Assembly (NCBI GenBank): GCA_019649675.1
Contig: BOWN01000001.1
Location: 62,001 to 126,000 of the forward strand
Reading direction: 5' to 3'
DNA: 64,000 nt
Origin: Cryomorphaceae bacterium
GTDB lineage: Bacteria; Bacteroidota; Bacteroidia; Flavobacteriales; UBA7430
The notes under the pieces were generated by a model that was given only the letters and a program-made list of their open reading frames with translations, made no database searches and was not told the origin of the DNA. Every line of letters begins with the position of its first letter. The stretch's first letter is position 1. Positions 20,152 to 29,400 of the stretch are shown one piece after another. The translations under genes and the position numbers were made by a program.

Positions 20152-20903
20152 TTTCTTTTATTTAAAAACTTAATTTCTTTGATATCATAATCACGGATTT
20201 CTCCATCTTCTAATTCGATTTGTAAAAGCCCGTTACGAAGAACATTTATGATTTTACCATTCCATTTTTTATTGTGAACCATAAAATATTGCAATTGATT
20301 AAGACCATAAAGATTAGACATATAAGCCTTCTTTAACACCTTAAAATATCCTGAACGGAGCATTAAATAACGAGCTTCCAAACTCTCACAAATATGTTCC
20401 ATTACCTTTACTAATGGAAATTCTATGCCTATGATTTGTTTGAGCGAAATCGCATTAGATAAATCATCGAAATGGAGTTGATTAACATTCAAACCAATGC
20501 CTACCACTGCATTCTGGTATTTAAATCGACTCATCTGATTTTCTATAAGAATGCCTGCAATCTTTTTATCTTCAAAATAAATATCATTAGGCCATTTGAT
20601 TTTAAATCCTGAGCGTAATTTATTTAAACTATCAGATAATGCTAATGCAACACAAATACTTAAATCAAATGCATGTTTTGGAGACAAAAAGCTTGGCTTT
20701 AATAATACACTAAATGTTAAAGATTTGTGAGGTTGAGAAAACCATTTCGAACCACGCTGCCCCTTCCCATTAGTTTGTACTGATGCAAAAACCACTGTAC
20801 CTTCATGAAATTTCTGTTTTGATATCCGCGTTAACAACCAATCATTGGTAGAGCTTATTTCATTTAACTTAAAGCATTTTTTTCCAACAAAAAGTGTATT
20901 CAT
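20148..20903 (-). CDS. birA: Biotin--[acetyl-CoA-carboxylase] ligase BirA (catalytic domain only)
   Basis: Attaches biotin to the carboxyl-carrier protein of acetyl-CoA carboxylase. Visible motifs are STNDWLL (ATP/biotin site), VQTNGKGQRGSKW (the GxGRxG-type adenylate loop, here GKGQRG), KWPNDIYF and KIAGILIEN, followed by VVGIGLNVNQ. It lacks the N-terminal helix-turn-helix of E. coli BirA, so it is a monofunctional ligase of 251 residues. It is divergent from rsfS. Confidence 0.93.
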   Translation of the reverse strand: MNTLFVGKKCFKLNEISSTNDWLLTRISKQKFHEGTVVFASVQTNGKGQRGSKWFSQPHKSLTFSVLLKPSFLSPKHAFDLSICVALALSDSLNKLRSGFKIKWPNDIYFEDKKIAGILIENQMSRFKYQNAVVGIGLNVNQLHFDDLSNAISLKQIIGIEFPLVKVMEHICESLEARYLMLRSGYFKVLKKAYMSNLYGLNQLQYFMVHNKKWNGKIINVLRNGLLQIELEDGEIRDYDIKEIKFLNKRN

Positions 20904-20937
20904 TAATAAAAAGAAAAGGATATAATTACCATTGAAT

Positions 20938-20945
20938 TAACTTTG
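20938..20945 (+). promoter_or_regulatory. Candidate -7 element for the rsfS-ftsH operon
   Basis: TAACTTTG matches TAnnTTTG, 77 bases before the rsfS start, in the divergent gap to birA. No clear -33 TTTG is seen. Confidence 0.4.
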
Positions 20946-21021
20946 CGTAATTTACTACCTTTATGAGAATTAAAATCCGTTTAAAAGCATTATTTTTGCT
21001 TATTAAATTAGTGATTACTTA

Positions 21022-21393
21022 ATGAAAGAAAACAATAGTTTAAAAATTAAAAGTCTAGTAGATGTAATTGTTAAAGGCATGCAGGAAAAAAAAGCCGAAA
21101 ATGTTACGGTGGTAGATTTAAGAAATATAGACAATGCAGTGTGCGACTTTTTTGTCATTAGCAATGCAAAATCGAACACACAAGTAAACGCAATTGCTAA
21201 TTCAGTTCAAAAAAAAACACTTGAAATTTTAGGCGACAAAGCTTGGCAAAAAGAAGGAACTGAAACTGCTGAATGGATATTAATGGATTACGTAAATGTA
21301 GTGGCTCACATATTTCAGACACCCACCAGAGAGTTTTATGCATTAGAAGAATTATGGGGAGATGCTGAAATAACAAAAATTAAAGCAATTTAA
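21022..21393 (+). CDS. rsfS: Ribosomal silencing factor RsfS
   Basis: Binds ribosomal protein L14 (uL14) and blocks subunit joining when nutrients are short. At 123 residues it shows the family signature NAVCDFFVISNAKSNTQVNA and WILMDYVNVVAHIFQTPTRE (DUF143/Iojap). The frame is intact. It starts the cluster rsfS-ftsH-LUD-cdsA-psd and its stop is two bases before the ftsH ATG. Confidence 0.95.
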   Translation: MKENNSLKIKSLVDVIVKGMQEKKAENVTVVDLRNIDNAVCDFFVISNAKSNTQVNAIANSVQKKTLEILGDKAWQKEGTETAEWILMDYVNVVAHIFQTPTREFYALEELWGDAEITKIKAI

Positions 21394-21395
21394 TA

Positions 21396-23453
21396 ATGGC
21401 AAAGACACAAAATATAAATAAAAAAACATCCAAAAAAAGGGGTAAAAAAACACAAAAGAAAAAAAATAAACTACCAAAATTTAATCTATATTGGATTTAT
21501 GGAATCATCGCTTTATTTATGATTTCTTTGCTATTCACAAATGAAATTGGAACATTAAGTATTGAAACTAATGAACAAACATTAATTTATGATTACATTA
21601 AAAATAAGGACGTTGAGAAAATTGAAATCATTCAAAACAAAAACATTGCGCGAATATTCATCAAGAAAGAATCACTATCTGAACATCGTCATGAAGCCGT
21701 AAGAAAGCCTCTTTTTGGAGATGACATAAACAGAGGACCTCACTATTTTCTCAAAATTGGAACTTCTCAAGAATTTAGAGATAGACTTGATGAAGCTCAA
21801 GAAAATTTTCGTTTAAACAAAAATGAATGGGTGCAAATATTTTACAACAATGAACAAAGTATTTGGGACAGTTTTTGGGCATGGATGCCATTCATATTCT
21901 TAATATTTATTTGGATTTTTTTTATGCGAAGAATGAGTGGTGGTGGACCCGGTGGTGGAGCTGGTTCACAAATTTTCAACATTGGAAAATCTCAAGCACA
22001 ACTCTTTGACAAAGAATCTGAAGTTAAAACTACTTTCAGTGATATAGCTGGTCTAGAAGGTGCTAAAGAAGAGGTTCAAGAAATAGTTAACTTCTTAAAA
22101 AACCCAGAAAAATACACAAAACTCGGTGGTAAAATACCTCGAGGCGCATTACTTGTAGGGCCTCCTGGAACAGGTAAAACCCTTTTAGCAAAAGCAGTAG
22201 CAGGTGAAGCTCAAGTACCCTTCTTTTCACTATCAGGATCTGACTTTGTTGAAATGTTTGTAGGCGTTGGTGCGTCTAGAGTTAGAGATTTATTTAAAAA
22301 AGCAAAAAATAAAGCACCTGCCATCATATTTATTGATGAAATTGATGCAATTGGAAGGGCTCGTGGTAAAAATCAAATGACAGGATCTAACGATGAGCGA
22401 GAGAACACGCTGAATCAACTTCTTACAGAAATGGATGGTTTTGGTACTAATGATCATGTAATTGTTATAGCAGCTACTAACAGAGCTGATATTTTAGATA
22501 GAGCGTTAGTTAGGGCAGGACGATTTGATCGACAAATTTATGTTGATTTACCTGAACTTAACGAACGGAAAGAAATATTTGAAGTACACCTTAAACCACT
22601 AAAAATAGATAAGGAATTAGACCTAAACTTCTTAGCAAAACAAACACCAGGTTTTTCTGGAGCAGACATTGCTAACATGTGTAATGAAGCAGCACTAATT
22701 GCTGCTCGAAACGACAAAAAATTTGTTGAAAAACAAGACTTTCTAGATGCTGTAGACCGAATTATCGGAGGATTAGAGAAGAAAAACAAAATAATTTCAA
22801 AAAATGAAAGAGAAGTCATAGCTTTTCATGAAGCTGGCCATGCGACAGTAAGTTGGATTCTCGAACATGCTGCACCGCTAGTGAAAGTTACTATTGTTCC
22901 TCGCGGGAAGTCGCTTGGTGCTGCATGGTATCTCCCAGAGGAACGGCAAATTACAACCAAAGAACAAATGATGGATGAAATGTGTGCCGCATTAGGAGGA
23001 AGAGCAGCAGAACAAATTATTTTCGGTAAAGTATCTACGGGAGCATTAAGCGACTTGGAAAAAGTGACACGTCAAGCTACAGCAATGGTAACTGTTTATG
23101 GATTAAGCGATAAAATAGGAAATATATCTTATTACGATTCTTCGGGCCAAAATTCTGGATTTAATAAACCCTACAGTGAACAAACTGCTCGTAAAATTGA
23201 TGAGGAAGTAAAAGATTTAACGGAAACTGCTTATAAAAAAGCACTCATACTATTAGAGAAAAATAAAAATTCCTTAACTAAACTAGCACATGAACTTTTA
23301 AACAAAGAGGTCATTTTTAAGGAAGATCTTGAAAACATTTTCGGGAAGAGACAGTGGGATAAAGATGATAAAGTAACTTTAAATCCCAGCAAATCCAATA
23401 AAAAAGTTCAGGTCAAAGATCAAGTAATAAAGAATGAAGAAAAACCTGTTTAA
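21396..23453 (+). CDS. ftsH: ATP-dependent zinc metalloprotease FtsH
   Basis: A membrane-bound AAA+ protease that degrades misfolded and regulatory membrane and cytosolic proteins. The order is a Lys-rich N-tail, a first helix (~residues 31-48), a periplasmic domain, a second helix near [20 protein letters not shown], Walker A GPPGTGKT (~255-262), Walker [12 protein letters not shown], the second region of homology ([18 protein letters not shown]) and the zinc site HEAGH (~478-482). It is 685 residues with an intact frame. The final 20 bases overlap the next gene. Confidence 0.97.
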   Translation: MAKTQNINKKTSKKRGKKTQKKKNKLPKFNLYWIYGIIALFMISLLFTNEIGTLSIETNEQTLIYDYIKNKDVEKIEIIQNKNIARIFIKKESLSEHRHEAVRKPLFGDDINRGPHYFLKIGTSQEFRDRLDEAQENFRLNKNEWVQIFYNNEQSIWDSFWAWMPFIFLIFIWIFFMRRMSGGGPGGGAGSQIFNIGKSQAQLFDKESEVKTTFSDIAGLEGAKEEVQEIVNFLKNPEKYTKLGGKIPRGALLVGPPGTGKTLLAKAVAGEAQVPFFSLSGSDFVEMFVGVGASRVRDLFKKAKNKAPAIIFIDEIDAIGRARGKNQMTGSNDERENTLNQLLTEMDGFGTNDHVIVIAATNRADILDRALVRAGRFDRQIYVDLPELNERKEIFEVHLKPLKIDKELDLNFLAKQTPGFSGADIANMCNEAALIAARNDKKFVEKQDFLDAVDRIIGGLEKKNKIISKNEREVIAFHEAGHATVSWILEHAAPLVKVTIVPRGKSLGAAWYLPEERQITTKEQMMDEMCAALGGRAAEQIIFGKVSTGALSDLEKVTRQATAMVTVYGLSDKIGNISYYDSSGQNSGFNKPYSEQTARKIDEEVKDLTETAYKKALILLEKNKNSLTKLAHELLNKEVIFKEDLENIFGKRQWDKDDKVTLNPSKSNKKVQVKDQVIKNEEKPV

Positions 23454-24063
23454 CAAATTTATTACAAAGGTAATTCCCTCTCTAGCTGAAAAATCAGCTA
23501 ATTTAAGTAAAGAGGAACAGGAAGAACAAGAAAAATTTAAACCTGACCCTGATGATCCTTCAGATGTTACTTTTGCAAAAGTCTTTACTAGCAATGGGGG
23601 TAATTTTTTTTATTGTGAAAATGTCGAAAATTTTTATGACCACTTAAAAAAATTAGTTCAAGAAAATAAATGGAAATCAACTTATTGTAGTAATGATAAG
23701 CTTAAGGAACTACTAAAACCTACAAAATTATCATTTGAAATAGATCACAAAATTGCAGATTCAAGTGTAAATACTTGCGAGTTTTTAATTGCATTTAATG
23801 GATCCGTAATGGTATCAGGAGAACAAACAAAAAATCTTAAAATTGAACATCTCCCTGAGGTAATGATTATTGTTGCATATACATCTCAAATTGTTAAAAA
23901 TATAAGTGAAGGATTAAGAGGAATTCAAAATAAATACGGCAAATCTAGACCTTCTCTGGTGACTACAATCCGTACAAAAGAATCTATCACAACCATGAGC
24001 GATAGTGATAGAGCCAAAAATCTGTACATTTTTCTTATTGAAGACTTCAAAGAACATAGATGA
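23434..24063 (+). CDS. LUD-domain protein (LutC/YkgG-like)
   Basis: A 209-residue protein with a C-terminal LUD (lactate utilization) domain: FNGSVMVSGEQTKNLKIEHL, VMIIVAYTSQIV and LVTTIRTKESITTMSDSDRA. It starts inside ftsH and overlaps cdsA by 4 bases, so it is translated as part of the operon. LUD proteins elsewhere act with iron-sulfur subunits in lactate oxidation, but no lutA/lutB partner is here. In Bacteroidota this stand-alone form routinely follows ftsH, so its role may differ. Confidence 0.85.
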   Translation: MKKNLFNKFITKVIPSLAEKSANLSKEEQEEQEKFKPDPDDPSDVTFAKVFTSNGGNFFYCENVENFYDHLKKLVQENKWKSTYCSNDKLKELLKPTKLSFEIDHKIADSSVNTCEFLIAFNGSVMVSGEQTKNLKIEHLPEVMIIVAYTSQIVKNISEGLRGIQNKYGKSRPSLVTTIRTKESITTMSDSDRAKNLYIFLIEDFKEHR

Positions 24064-24864
24064 GTGATCTAACTAAACGAATACTTACTGGATCTGCATA
24101 CGTGGCACTTATGTTGTTTGTACTCATGCAATCAATTTCTGTAATAGTAATATTCTTACTAGTTGCAATATTAGCAACATTAGAGCTTAAAAAAATATTC
24201 AAAAAACAAGACCTAGATTTCCACACCTGGCCTACAATAATTATAGGTACAACATCCTATCTGGCCGTAATTTTTAGTGAGATTAAATTTATTTTATTTC
24301 TAGAAATTATTATTTACTTTTATTAGTTTACTATTCCAAACTCGAAAAAATACTTTACTGCTTGCAGGTGCAACTTTGTTCAGTATTATTTATATTTTTA
24401 TCCCTTTATCATTAGTGATACCAATTGGTTGTTTTGAAAATGAAATTTATAATTACAAATTACTTTTTGGGTTGCTTTTCTTAATTTGGTCATCTGATTC
24501 ATGGGCCTTTGTTGGAGGTAAATTATTTGGAAGACACAAATTATTTGAAAGGATATCACCAAATAAAACTTGGGAAGGTTTTATTTTCTCAATTATTTTA
24601 ACAACAACATCAGGTTATATAATATCAAACTATGGTTTTGGATTATCACAGGCTAAATGGATGACTTTAGGTGCAATTACTGCTATTTCTGCCAGTGTAG
24701 GTGACCTATTTCAGTCAATGCTAAAACGTAAATCAAACATTAAAGACTCAGGAAACATCCTTCCAGGGCATGGTGGCATATTGGACAGATTTGATTCCAT
24801 GCTCCTATGTTTTCCTATATTTTATCTTTACTTATTTTATATAATTCCTATAGTTAATAATTAA
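24060..24864 (+). CDS. cdsA: Phosphatidate cytidylyltransferase CdsA (frameshift)
   Basis: Makes CDP-diacylglycerol from phosphatidic acid and CTP in the inner membrane. The C-terminal signature is complete: ASVGDLFQSMLKRKSNIKDS, then PGHGGILDRFDS. The N-terminal part has several helices, starting MSDLTKRILTGSAYVALMLF. The frame breaks near 24310 and resumes with SLLFQTRKNTLLLAGATLFS. The total is ~268 residues. It overlaps the LUD gene by ATGA and precedes psd, so both ends of phosphatidylethanolamine synthesis lie together. Confidence 0.93.
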
Positions 24865-24874
24865 AAAATCGTTT

Positions 24875-25525
24875 ATGTTTCACAAAGAAGGATTTAAAAT
24901 AATTAGAAATACCATTATAACATTACTTATTATTAATGGTATTGGATGGTATTTTTTTAGTGAATCCAACCTAATAAAGATTGTAAGTTTCTCCTCAATC
25001 GTATTTATTATTTTAATCTTACAATTTTTCAGAAATCCAAAGAGAATTTCACCTGATAACTATCATCAGATAATCGCCCCAGCTGATGGAAAAATAGTTG
25101 TACTTGAAAAAACTATAGAACACGAATACTTTGAGGATAATAGAATCCAAGTATCTATTTTTATGTCACCATTTAACGTTCATGTAAATCGCTATCCAAT
25201 CTCAGGTGAAGTTAAATTCACGAAATATCATCCTGGAAAATTCTTGGTAGCCTGGCACCCAAAATCTTCAACTGAAAATGAAAGAACTACAATTGTAGTT
25301 GAGAATGAAAAAACAGGACCTATATTACTGAGACAAATTGCTGGAGCTGTTGCCAAAAGAATCATCTTATACGCTAAAAAAGGCGAAAAATGTTCGCAGG
25401 GACATGATATGGGATTTATTAAGTTTGGTTCTCGAGTTGATTTATTCTTACCCTTAGATGCAAAAATGAACATCAAGCTGAACGATATTGTAAAGGGTGG
25501 TCAAACCATAATAGCAAGTTTCTAA
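24875..25525 (+). CDS. psd: Phosphatidylserine decarboxylase proenzyme (short form)
   Basis: Converts phosphatidylserine to phosphatidylethanolamine. The 216-residue protein has a membrane hairpin at the N-terminus (TLLIINGIGWYFFSESNLIK), PADGKIVVLEKT, MSPFNVHVNRYPISGEV and the self-cleavage region FIKFGSRVDLFLP. The Gly-Ser is expected to yield the pyruvoyl group on the small subunit. The frame is intact. It closes the rsfS-psd operon. Confidence 0.93.
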   Translation: MFHKEGFKIIRNTIITLLIINGIGWYFFSESNLIKIVSFSSIVFIILILQFFRNPKRISPDNYHQIIAPADGKIVVLEKTIEHEYFEDNRIQVSIFMSPFNVHVNRYPISGEVKFTKYHPGKFLVAWHPKSSTENERTTIVVENEKTGPILLRQIAGAVAKRIILYAKKGEKCSQGHDMGFIKFGSRVDLFLPLDAKMNIKLNDIVKGGQTIIASF

Positions 25526-25538
25526 ATTTTTTAACCAT

Positions 25539-25557
25539 AAAAAAACCGCTTAAAGCG
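25539..25557 (-). terminator. Intrinsic terminator of the lipoprotein gene
   Basis: On the minus strand the short stem CGCT-TTA-AGCG is followed by G and seven T. It is 8 bases after the stop at 25565. The stem is small, so efficiency is uncertain. Confidence 0.55.
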
Positions 25558-25564
25558 ACTTATT

Positions 25565-26092
25565 TTATTTAGCTGGTTTCAAAACATCAGTAGGAAGTCT
25601 AACTGGTTTTCTTGGTTTACCGTCCTGCCCAACAACCTTGTCAATTGAGGCTATATTGCCAGATATTTTAGTTATAATACCGCTACCTTTTCCAGCCTTA
25701 GGATGACTCCAAGTAACCTTCATTCCTTCTTTAAACTTAAATTTATCTTTAGATAACTGACCGTTAGGCTTTTTGTACTTATCTAAATTTAATCCTGGAT
25801 TTTTTTCTGGCTGCTTTTTTGCTAATGACCAAACATCAGCAACAATTGTTACTTTTTTCCCTTTGGAACTCACCTTAGCATTTTTTAAATAAACAGAATT
25901 AGGAATCGATTTAAGAGCTAAATCAACACACGCTTCAAGTGAATTAGCTGTGTAGGTTTGTTGCTTTAGTGCTAACTCATAATTCTGATTCATTTTATAT
26001 TCTTGTGTAGTGATACTTGATAAACTTCCTAAATCCTGAGTACAACTTACAAAGATAAAACTTAAGGAAAGACTAAATAATATCTTCTTCAT
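25565..26092 (-). CDS. Hypothetical basic lipoprotein
   Basis: A lipoprotein signal peptide, MKKILFSLSLSFIFVSC (lipobox FVSC), precedes ~158 residues. After a helical stretch (QEYKMNQNYELALKQQTYTA) comes a Lys-rich beta domain with VTIVADVWSLAKKQ and KVTWSHPKAGKGSGIITKIS. The latter resembles a small SH3-like or KOW-like barrel, but I cannot assign a family. The frame is intact. It has its own promoter element and terminator, so it appears to be a single-gene unit. Confidence 0.75.
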   Translation of the reverse strand: MKKILFSLSLSFIFVSCTQDLGSLSSITTQEYKMNQNYELALKQQTYTANSLEACVDLALKSIPNSVYLKNAKVSSKGKKVTIVADVWSLAKKQPEKNPGLNLDKYKKPNGQLSKDKFKFKEGMKVTWSHPKAGKGSGIITKISGNIASIDKVVGQDGKPRKPVRLPTDVLKPAK

Positions 26093-26119
26093 ATTCTATT
26101 AATTTTAAAAGCGAATTTA

Positions 26120-26127
26120 CAAAAATA
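26120..26127 (-). promoter_or_regulatory. -7 element of the lipoprotein gene
   Basis: The minus strand reads TATTTTTG (TAnnTTTG), 28 bases upstream of the ATG at 26092. It sits in a string, TTTGTAAACATGAGTATTTT, very like the one before the LRR gene at 32533. Confidence 0.45.
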
Positions 26128-26151
26128 CTCATGTTTACAAAATCTATTTTT

Positions 26152-28121
26152 TTAATATTGGAGAATACACTCAAAAAAAGTTTTTACTTGATACCCACGA
26201 CCTGGTTCCATGTTACCAATAGCATTGAAGGACCATTCTGGAAGATAAATATTACCCTCAAAATCTTTTACTAATCTTATTGCATCTTGAGTAACCAAAT
26301 CATTGAAAATAATTTCGACTGACTCAGATTCTTCTCTTAAATAACCAACCATATTCCAACCAGATACTAATGAAATTGGATGAAGTTCTCCTTTTGCAAA
26401 AACACCTTCTGCAAAAATATTGCAAGCTTGAGTAGTCTTAACAATATACCCTTGACCTACTTCTAAATCTCCAATAGCGTTAAATTGATATTCTACAAGG
26501 TAAGCTGCACCTTCCCCATTTTTAACAATAATGATATCGTCACTAATTGGTTCAATAATTGAAGCAATATCCATATCTTCTACAATAATATGAGAGGAAA
26601 ACATTGACCAACCAAGAGGAAGATCTATTTGCTGCACCGTAATAGGATTAAGATTGTTCATTGATAAAATACCACTTTGCCCATTTTCTTCAAACTCTCC
26701 TAAAGAAGAAAAATTAGTGTTGTATGAAACTTCCATAGGCCAAACAATACCAGTAGATGCGTCCCAAACTTTCCAAACAAAGCTTGAGTCTACCACAAAA
26801 CCTTCTTGAAAAATTTTCAGCATAATCAGGTGCAATAAAATTTATATTTTGATTTTGCCATTCATAATATGCAACACAAATGTATCCCTCTTCCGTTTCA
26901 TAAAAAAGACCAATAAAGTCTCCTGAACTTATAAATTCGTTATTTATTTCAATTTCTGTATCAGTAGAGATAAAAATTGAATGAGTTGTTGAAGAACTCA
27001 AAGAGAAATTCCAATCTGGAATTGGATACAAAACACAAGTGCCATTGTCCACATTAGCAACATCATCAAAATTTAATGCATTAGTATTTGTACACCCAGG
27101 AATATCTCCTTCAACAACATAATGAACTGTTGCACAAATACTATCACTATAATTCATGTCTGAAAAAAAACAATACTCAATATCATAGAATCCACCAGAA
27201 ATCTCTGGAACTAAATAAGCACTAAATTCATTTGAATATGAACCAGCCTGAATTTCTGAACTATAAGAGCTAACATCAGTACTTGGTAAATAACATAGAT
27301 CCCAACAAAACCAATTTTCAGGTACACTATCGTTAAGTATATTTCTAAGTACATAGACTTCTAAATCTGAGTCTGAATTATTATGTACGGTAAGATTTAC
27401 TTCTAATTCCTGATCTAAAATATTACCATTAATAATTAATGAATCGTATGATAAACTTAAAGAAGATCCCGATGAAAAGGATTCATACAAACAAGTAGCG
27501 TCTTCTACAGTAGCTTGTTGATTAAAGTTAATGGCCTCTGAATCTAGACAACCTAATATTGGTGCTGCAAAAGATTGGGATGTCGACAAAACATGATCAT
27601 CAATACCCACGATACTATTACCTGACAATAATACTGATGTGTAAACTGATATTTCTCCTTGAACAGTTAACGGAGCCCTCCAATAAAAACTCCATGATTT
27701 AGAACCGAAGCCATCCAAGCCGTTAGAGGTATGAGTAATATAATTTCCGCTTGAAAGAAGTTGTGTCTGTATAGAATCAGCTAAAATAATTTCGCCTACT
27801 TTTTGCCCTTCCTCATTTTCAAAACAGGTTTGAAATCCAAACTTATCTATTCCAGATCCAGAAACATCAATTGAAAAATTATACAAATGTCCAGGTATGT
27901 AATATTCACCTATATCGGATATTAAGCTCAATGAATGAGGCATTAAACTTTGAGAGGAATTTACACCGTGACAAGAAACACAGGTATTTAAATTATCACC
28001 CGGTGAACCAGTATAACCAGATGGAGAACCAGCAGAATAAGTTAATGAGTTTTGAGACACTAAAGAAAAAAAATGATCAGCCCAAAAAACTAGTAAAAAA
28101 ATGTGACAGTTGCTTAATCAA
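26152..28121 (-). CDS. Large surface protein: choice-of-anchor V, Cys modules, modules A and B
   Basis: Domains in order: a signal peptide broken by indels near 28060-28100 (probable TTG start at 28121, MIKQLSHFFTSFLG..FFSLVSQ); a choice-of-anchor V domain beginning TYSAGSPSGYTGSPGDN with a CVSCH (CxxCH) motif; a cysteine module (GCLDSEAINFN); a beta domain; a second cysteine module (GCTNTNALNFDD); module A (HSIFISTDTEIE, DFIGLFYETEEGYICV); and two copies of module B (LPLGWSMFSS..GQGYIVK and VSGWNMVGYL..GRGYQVK). The frame breaks at about 26820 in a T-run. The total is ~655 residues. It ends right after the second module B, without a classical sorting domain. Probably exported by the T9SS. 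Confidence 0.8.
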
Positions 28122-28150
28122 TTTATTTTAAAAAAAAAATTATTGAATAA

Positions 28151-28172
28151 AAATGTCAAATAATATGCCAAA
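28151..28172 (-). promoter_or_regulatory. Candidate GG-N10-GA promoter of the surface-protein gene
   Basis: On the minus strand TTTGGCATATTATTTGACAT repeats the TGGCAT..TTGACA layout of the htpG and groES promoters, with GG and GA ten bases apart. It lies ~30 bases before the proposed start. Confidence 0.35.
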
Positions 28173-28213
28173 TTTAATAAAACTATGCCCTATTATATAT
28201 ACAACAAAAAATG

Positions 28214-28253
28214 AAACAAAAAACCTCTACAAACACCTGATTCATAGAGGTTT
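28214..28253 (-). terminator. Intrinsic terminator of the initiator tRNA gene
   Basis: A 9-bp stem AAACCTCTA / TAGAGGTTT with a 15-base loop. On the minus strand the 3' arm runs into TTTTTTGTTT. It starts 7 bases after the tRNA 3' end. Confidence 0.8.
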
Positions 28254-28259
28254 AATTAG

Positions 28260-28332
<73 letters not shown>

Positions 28333-28470
28333 CTACAAATATAAGGTAAAGTAATTCTAGAAAACAAAAATTATAAATCAATTTTTTTCATCTTTTTCAT
28401 TTACTGTTTGATAATCATTAATGTATATCATAACTTATAAGAATACCTGACAAGTCTGCTGAAATATTCA

Positions 28471-28499
28471 TTTGTAGGGGCATATTTATTGTATCTTTG
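28471..28499 (+). promoter_or_regulatory. Complete Bacteroidota-type promoter of era
   Basis: TTTG (28471-28474), 17 bases, then TATCTTTG (28492-28499) match both -33 and -7 elements exactly. Transcription should start near 28506, while the era ATG is at 28507, so the message may be leaderless. Confidence 0.75.
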
Positions 28500-28506
28500 T
28501 CGAGAA

Positions 28507-29392
28507 ATGAAAAAAAAATTTAAATCAGGTTTTGTAAACATCATTGGTAATCCAAATGTTGGAAAATCTACTTTAATGAATAAACTCATTGGAGAGCGCT
28601 TATCGATTATTACATCAAAAGCACAAACAACTCGACACAGAATCCTTGGAATTGTTAATGATGAAAATTACCAAATTGTATTTTCTGACACCCCAGGAGT
28701 CATTCAACCAAATTATAATCTGCAAACTAGTATGATGAAGTTTGTACGCTCTGCATTTCAAGATGCAGATATATTTCTTTACATGGTCGAAATAGGTGAG
28801 AAGTCTTTAAAGGATAGCAGTTTTTTTGAACGTCTAAAAAACACGATATACCATTTTATTACTCATTAATAAAATTGATAAATCAAATCAAGAAGGTGTA
28901 GAAAAAGCAATTATTCATTGGGAATCACAATTACCCAAAGCTAAAATAATACCCATTTCTGCCATTGAAGGCTTTGGTGTTGACAAAATTATGTCGGAAA
29001 TAACAGCTATGCTTCCAATCGGAACTCCATACTTTCCTACCGATGCCTTAACTGACAAACCCGAACGATTTTTTGTTTCTGAAATCATTCGTGAAAAAAT
29101 CTTACTAAATTACCAAAAGGAAATCCCTTATTCTGTTGAGGTTGTCATTGAAACATTTAAAGAAGAAGATGAAATTATTAGTATAGAAGCAATCATAAAT
29201 GTAGCACGTGAAACTCAAAAAGGAATCATCATTGGTCATCAAGGAAAAGCACTCAAAAAAGTAGGGATAAAGGCTCGAAAAGACTTAGAAACTTTTTTCG
29301 GAAAGAAAATATTTATAAAACTATTTGTTAAAGTAACGAAGAACTGGCGCGATAATGACCGAGATTTAAAGCGCTTCGGATACTTCACATAA
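28507..29392 (+). CDS. era: GTPase Era (one frameshift)
   Basis: An essential GTPase that binds the 3' end of 16S rRNA during 30S maturation. G1 is [10 protein letters not shown]2 AQTTRHR and G3 DTPG. After the frame break near 28850, G4 reads [12 protein letters not shown] (NKID). The C-terminal KH domain contains [19 protein letters not shown]. Start 28507 ([12 protein letters not shown]) matches family length, ~295 residues. It is followed 8 bases after its stop by der. Confidence 0.94.
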
Positions 29393-29400
29393 ACCAAAAA

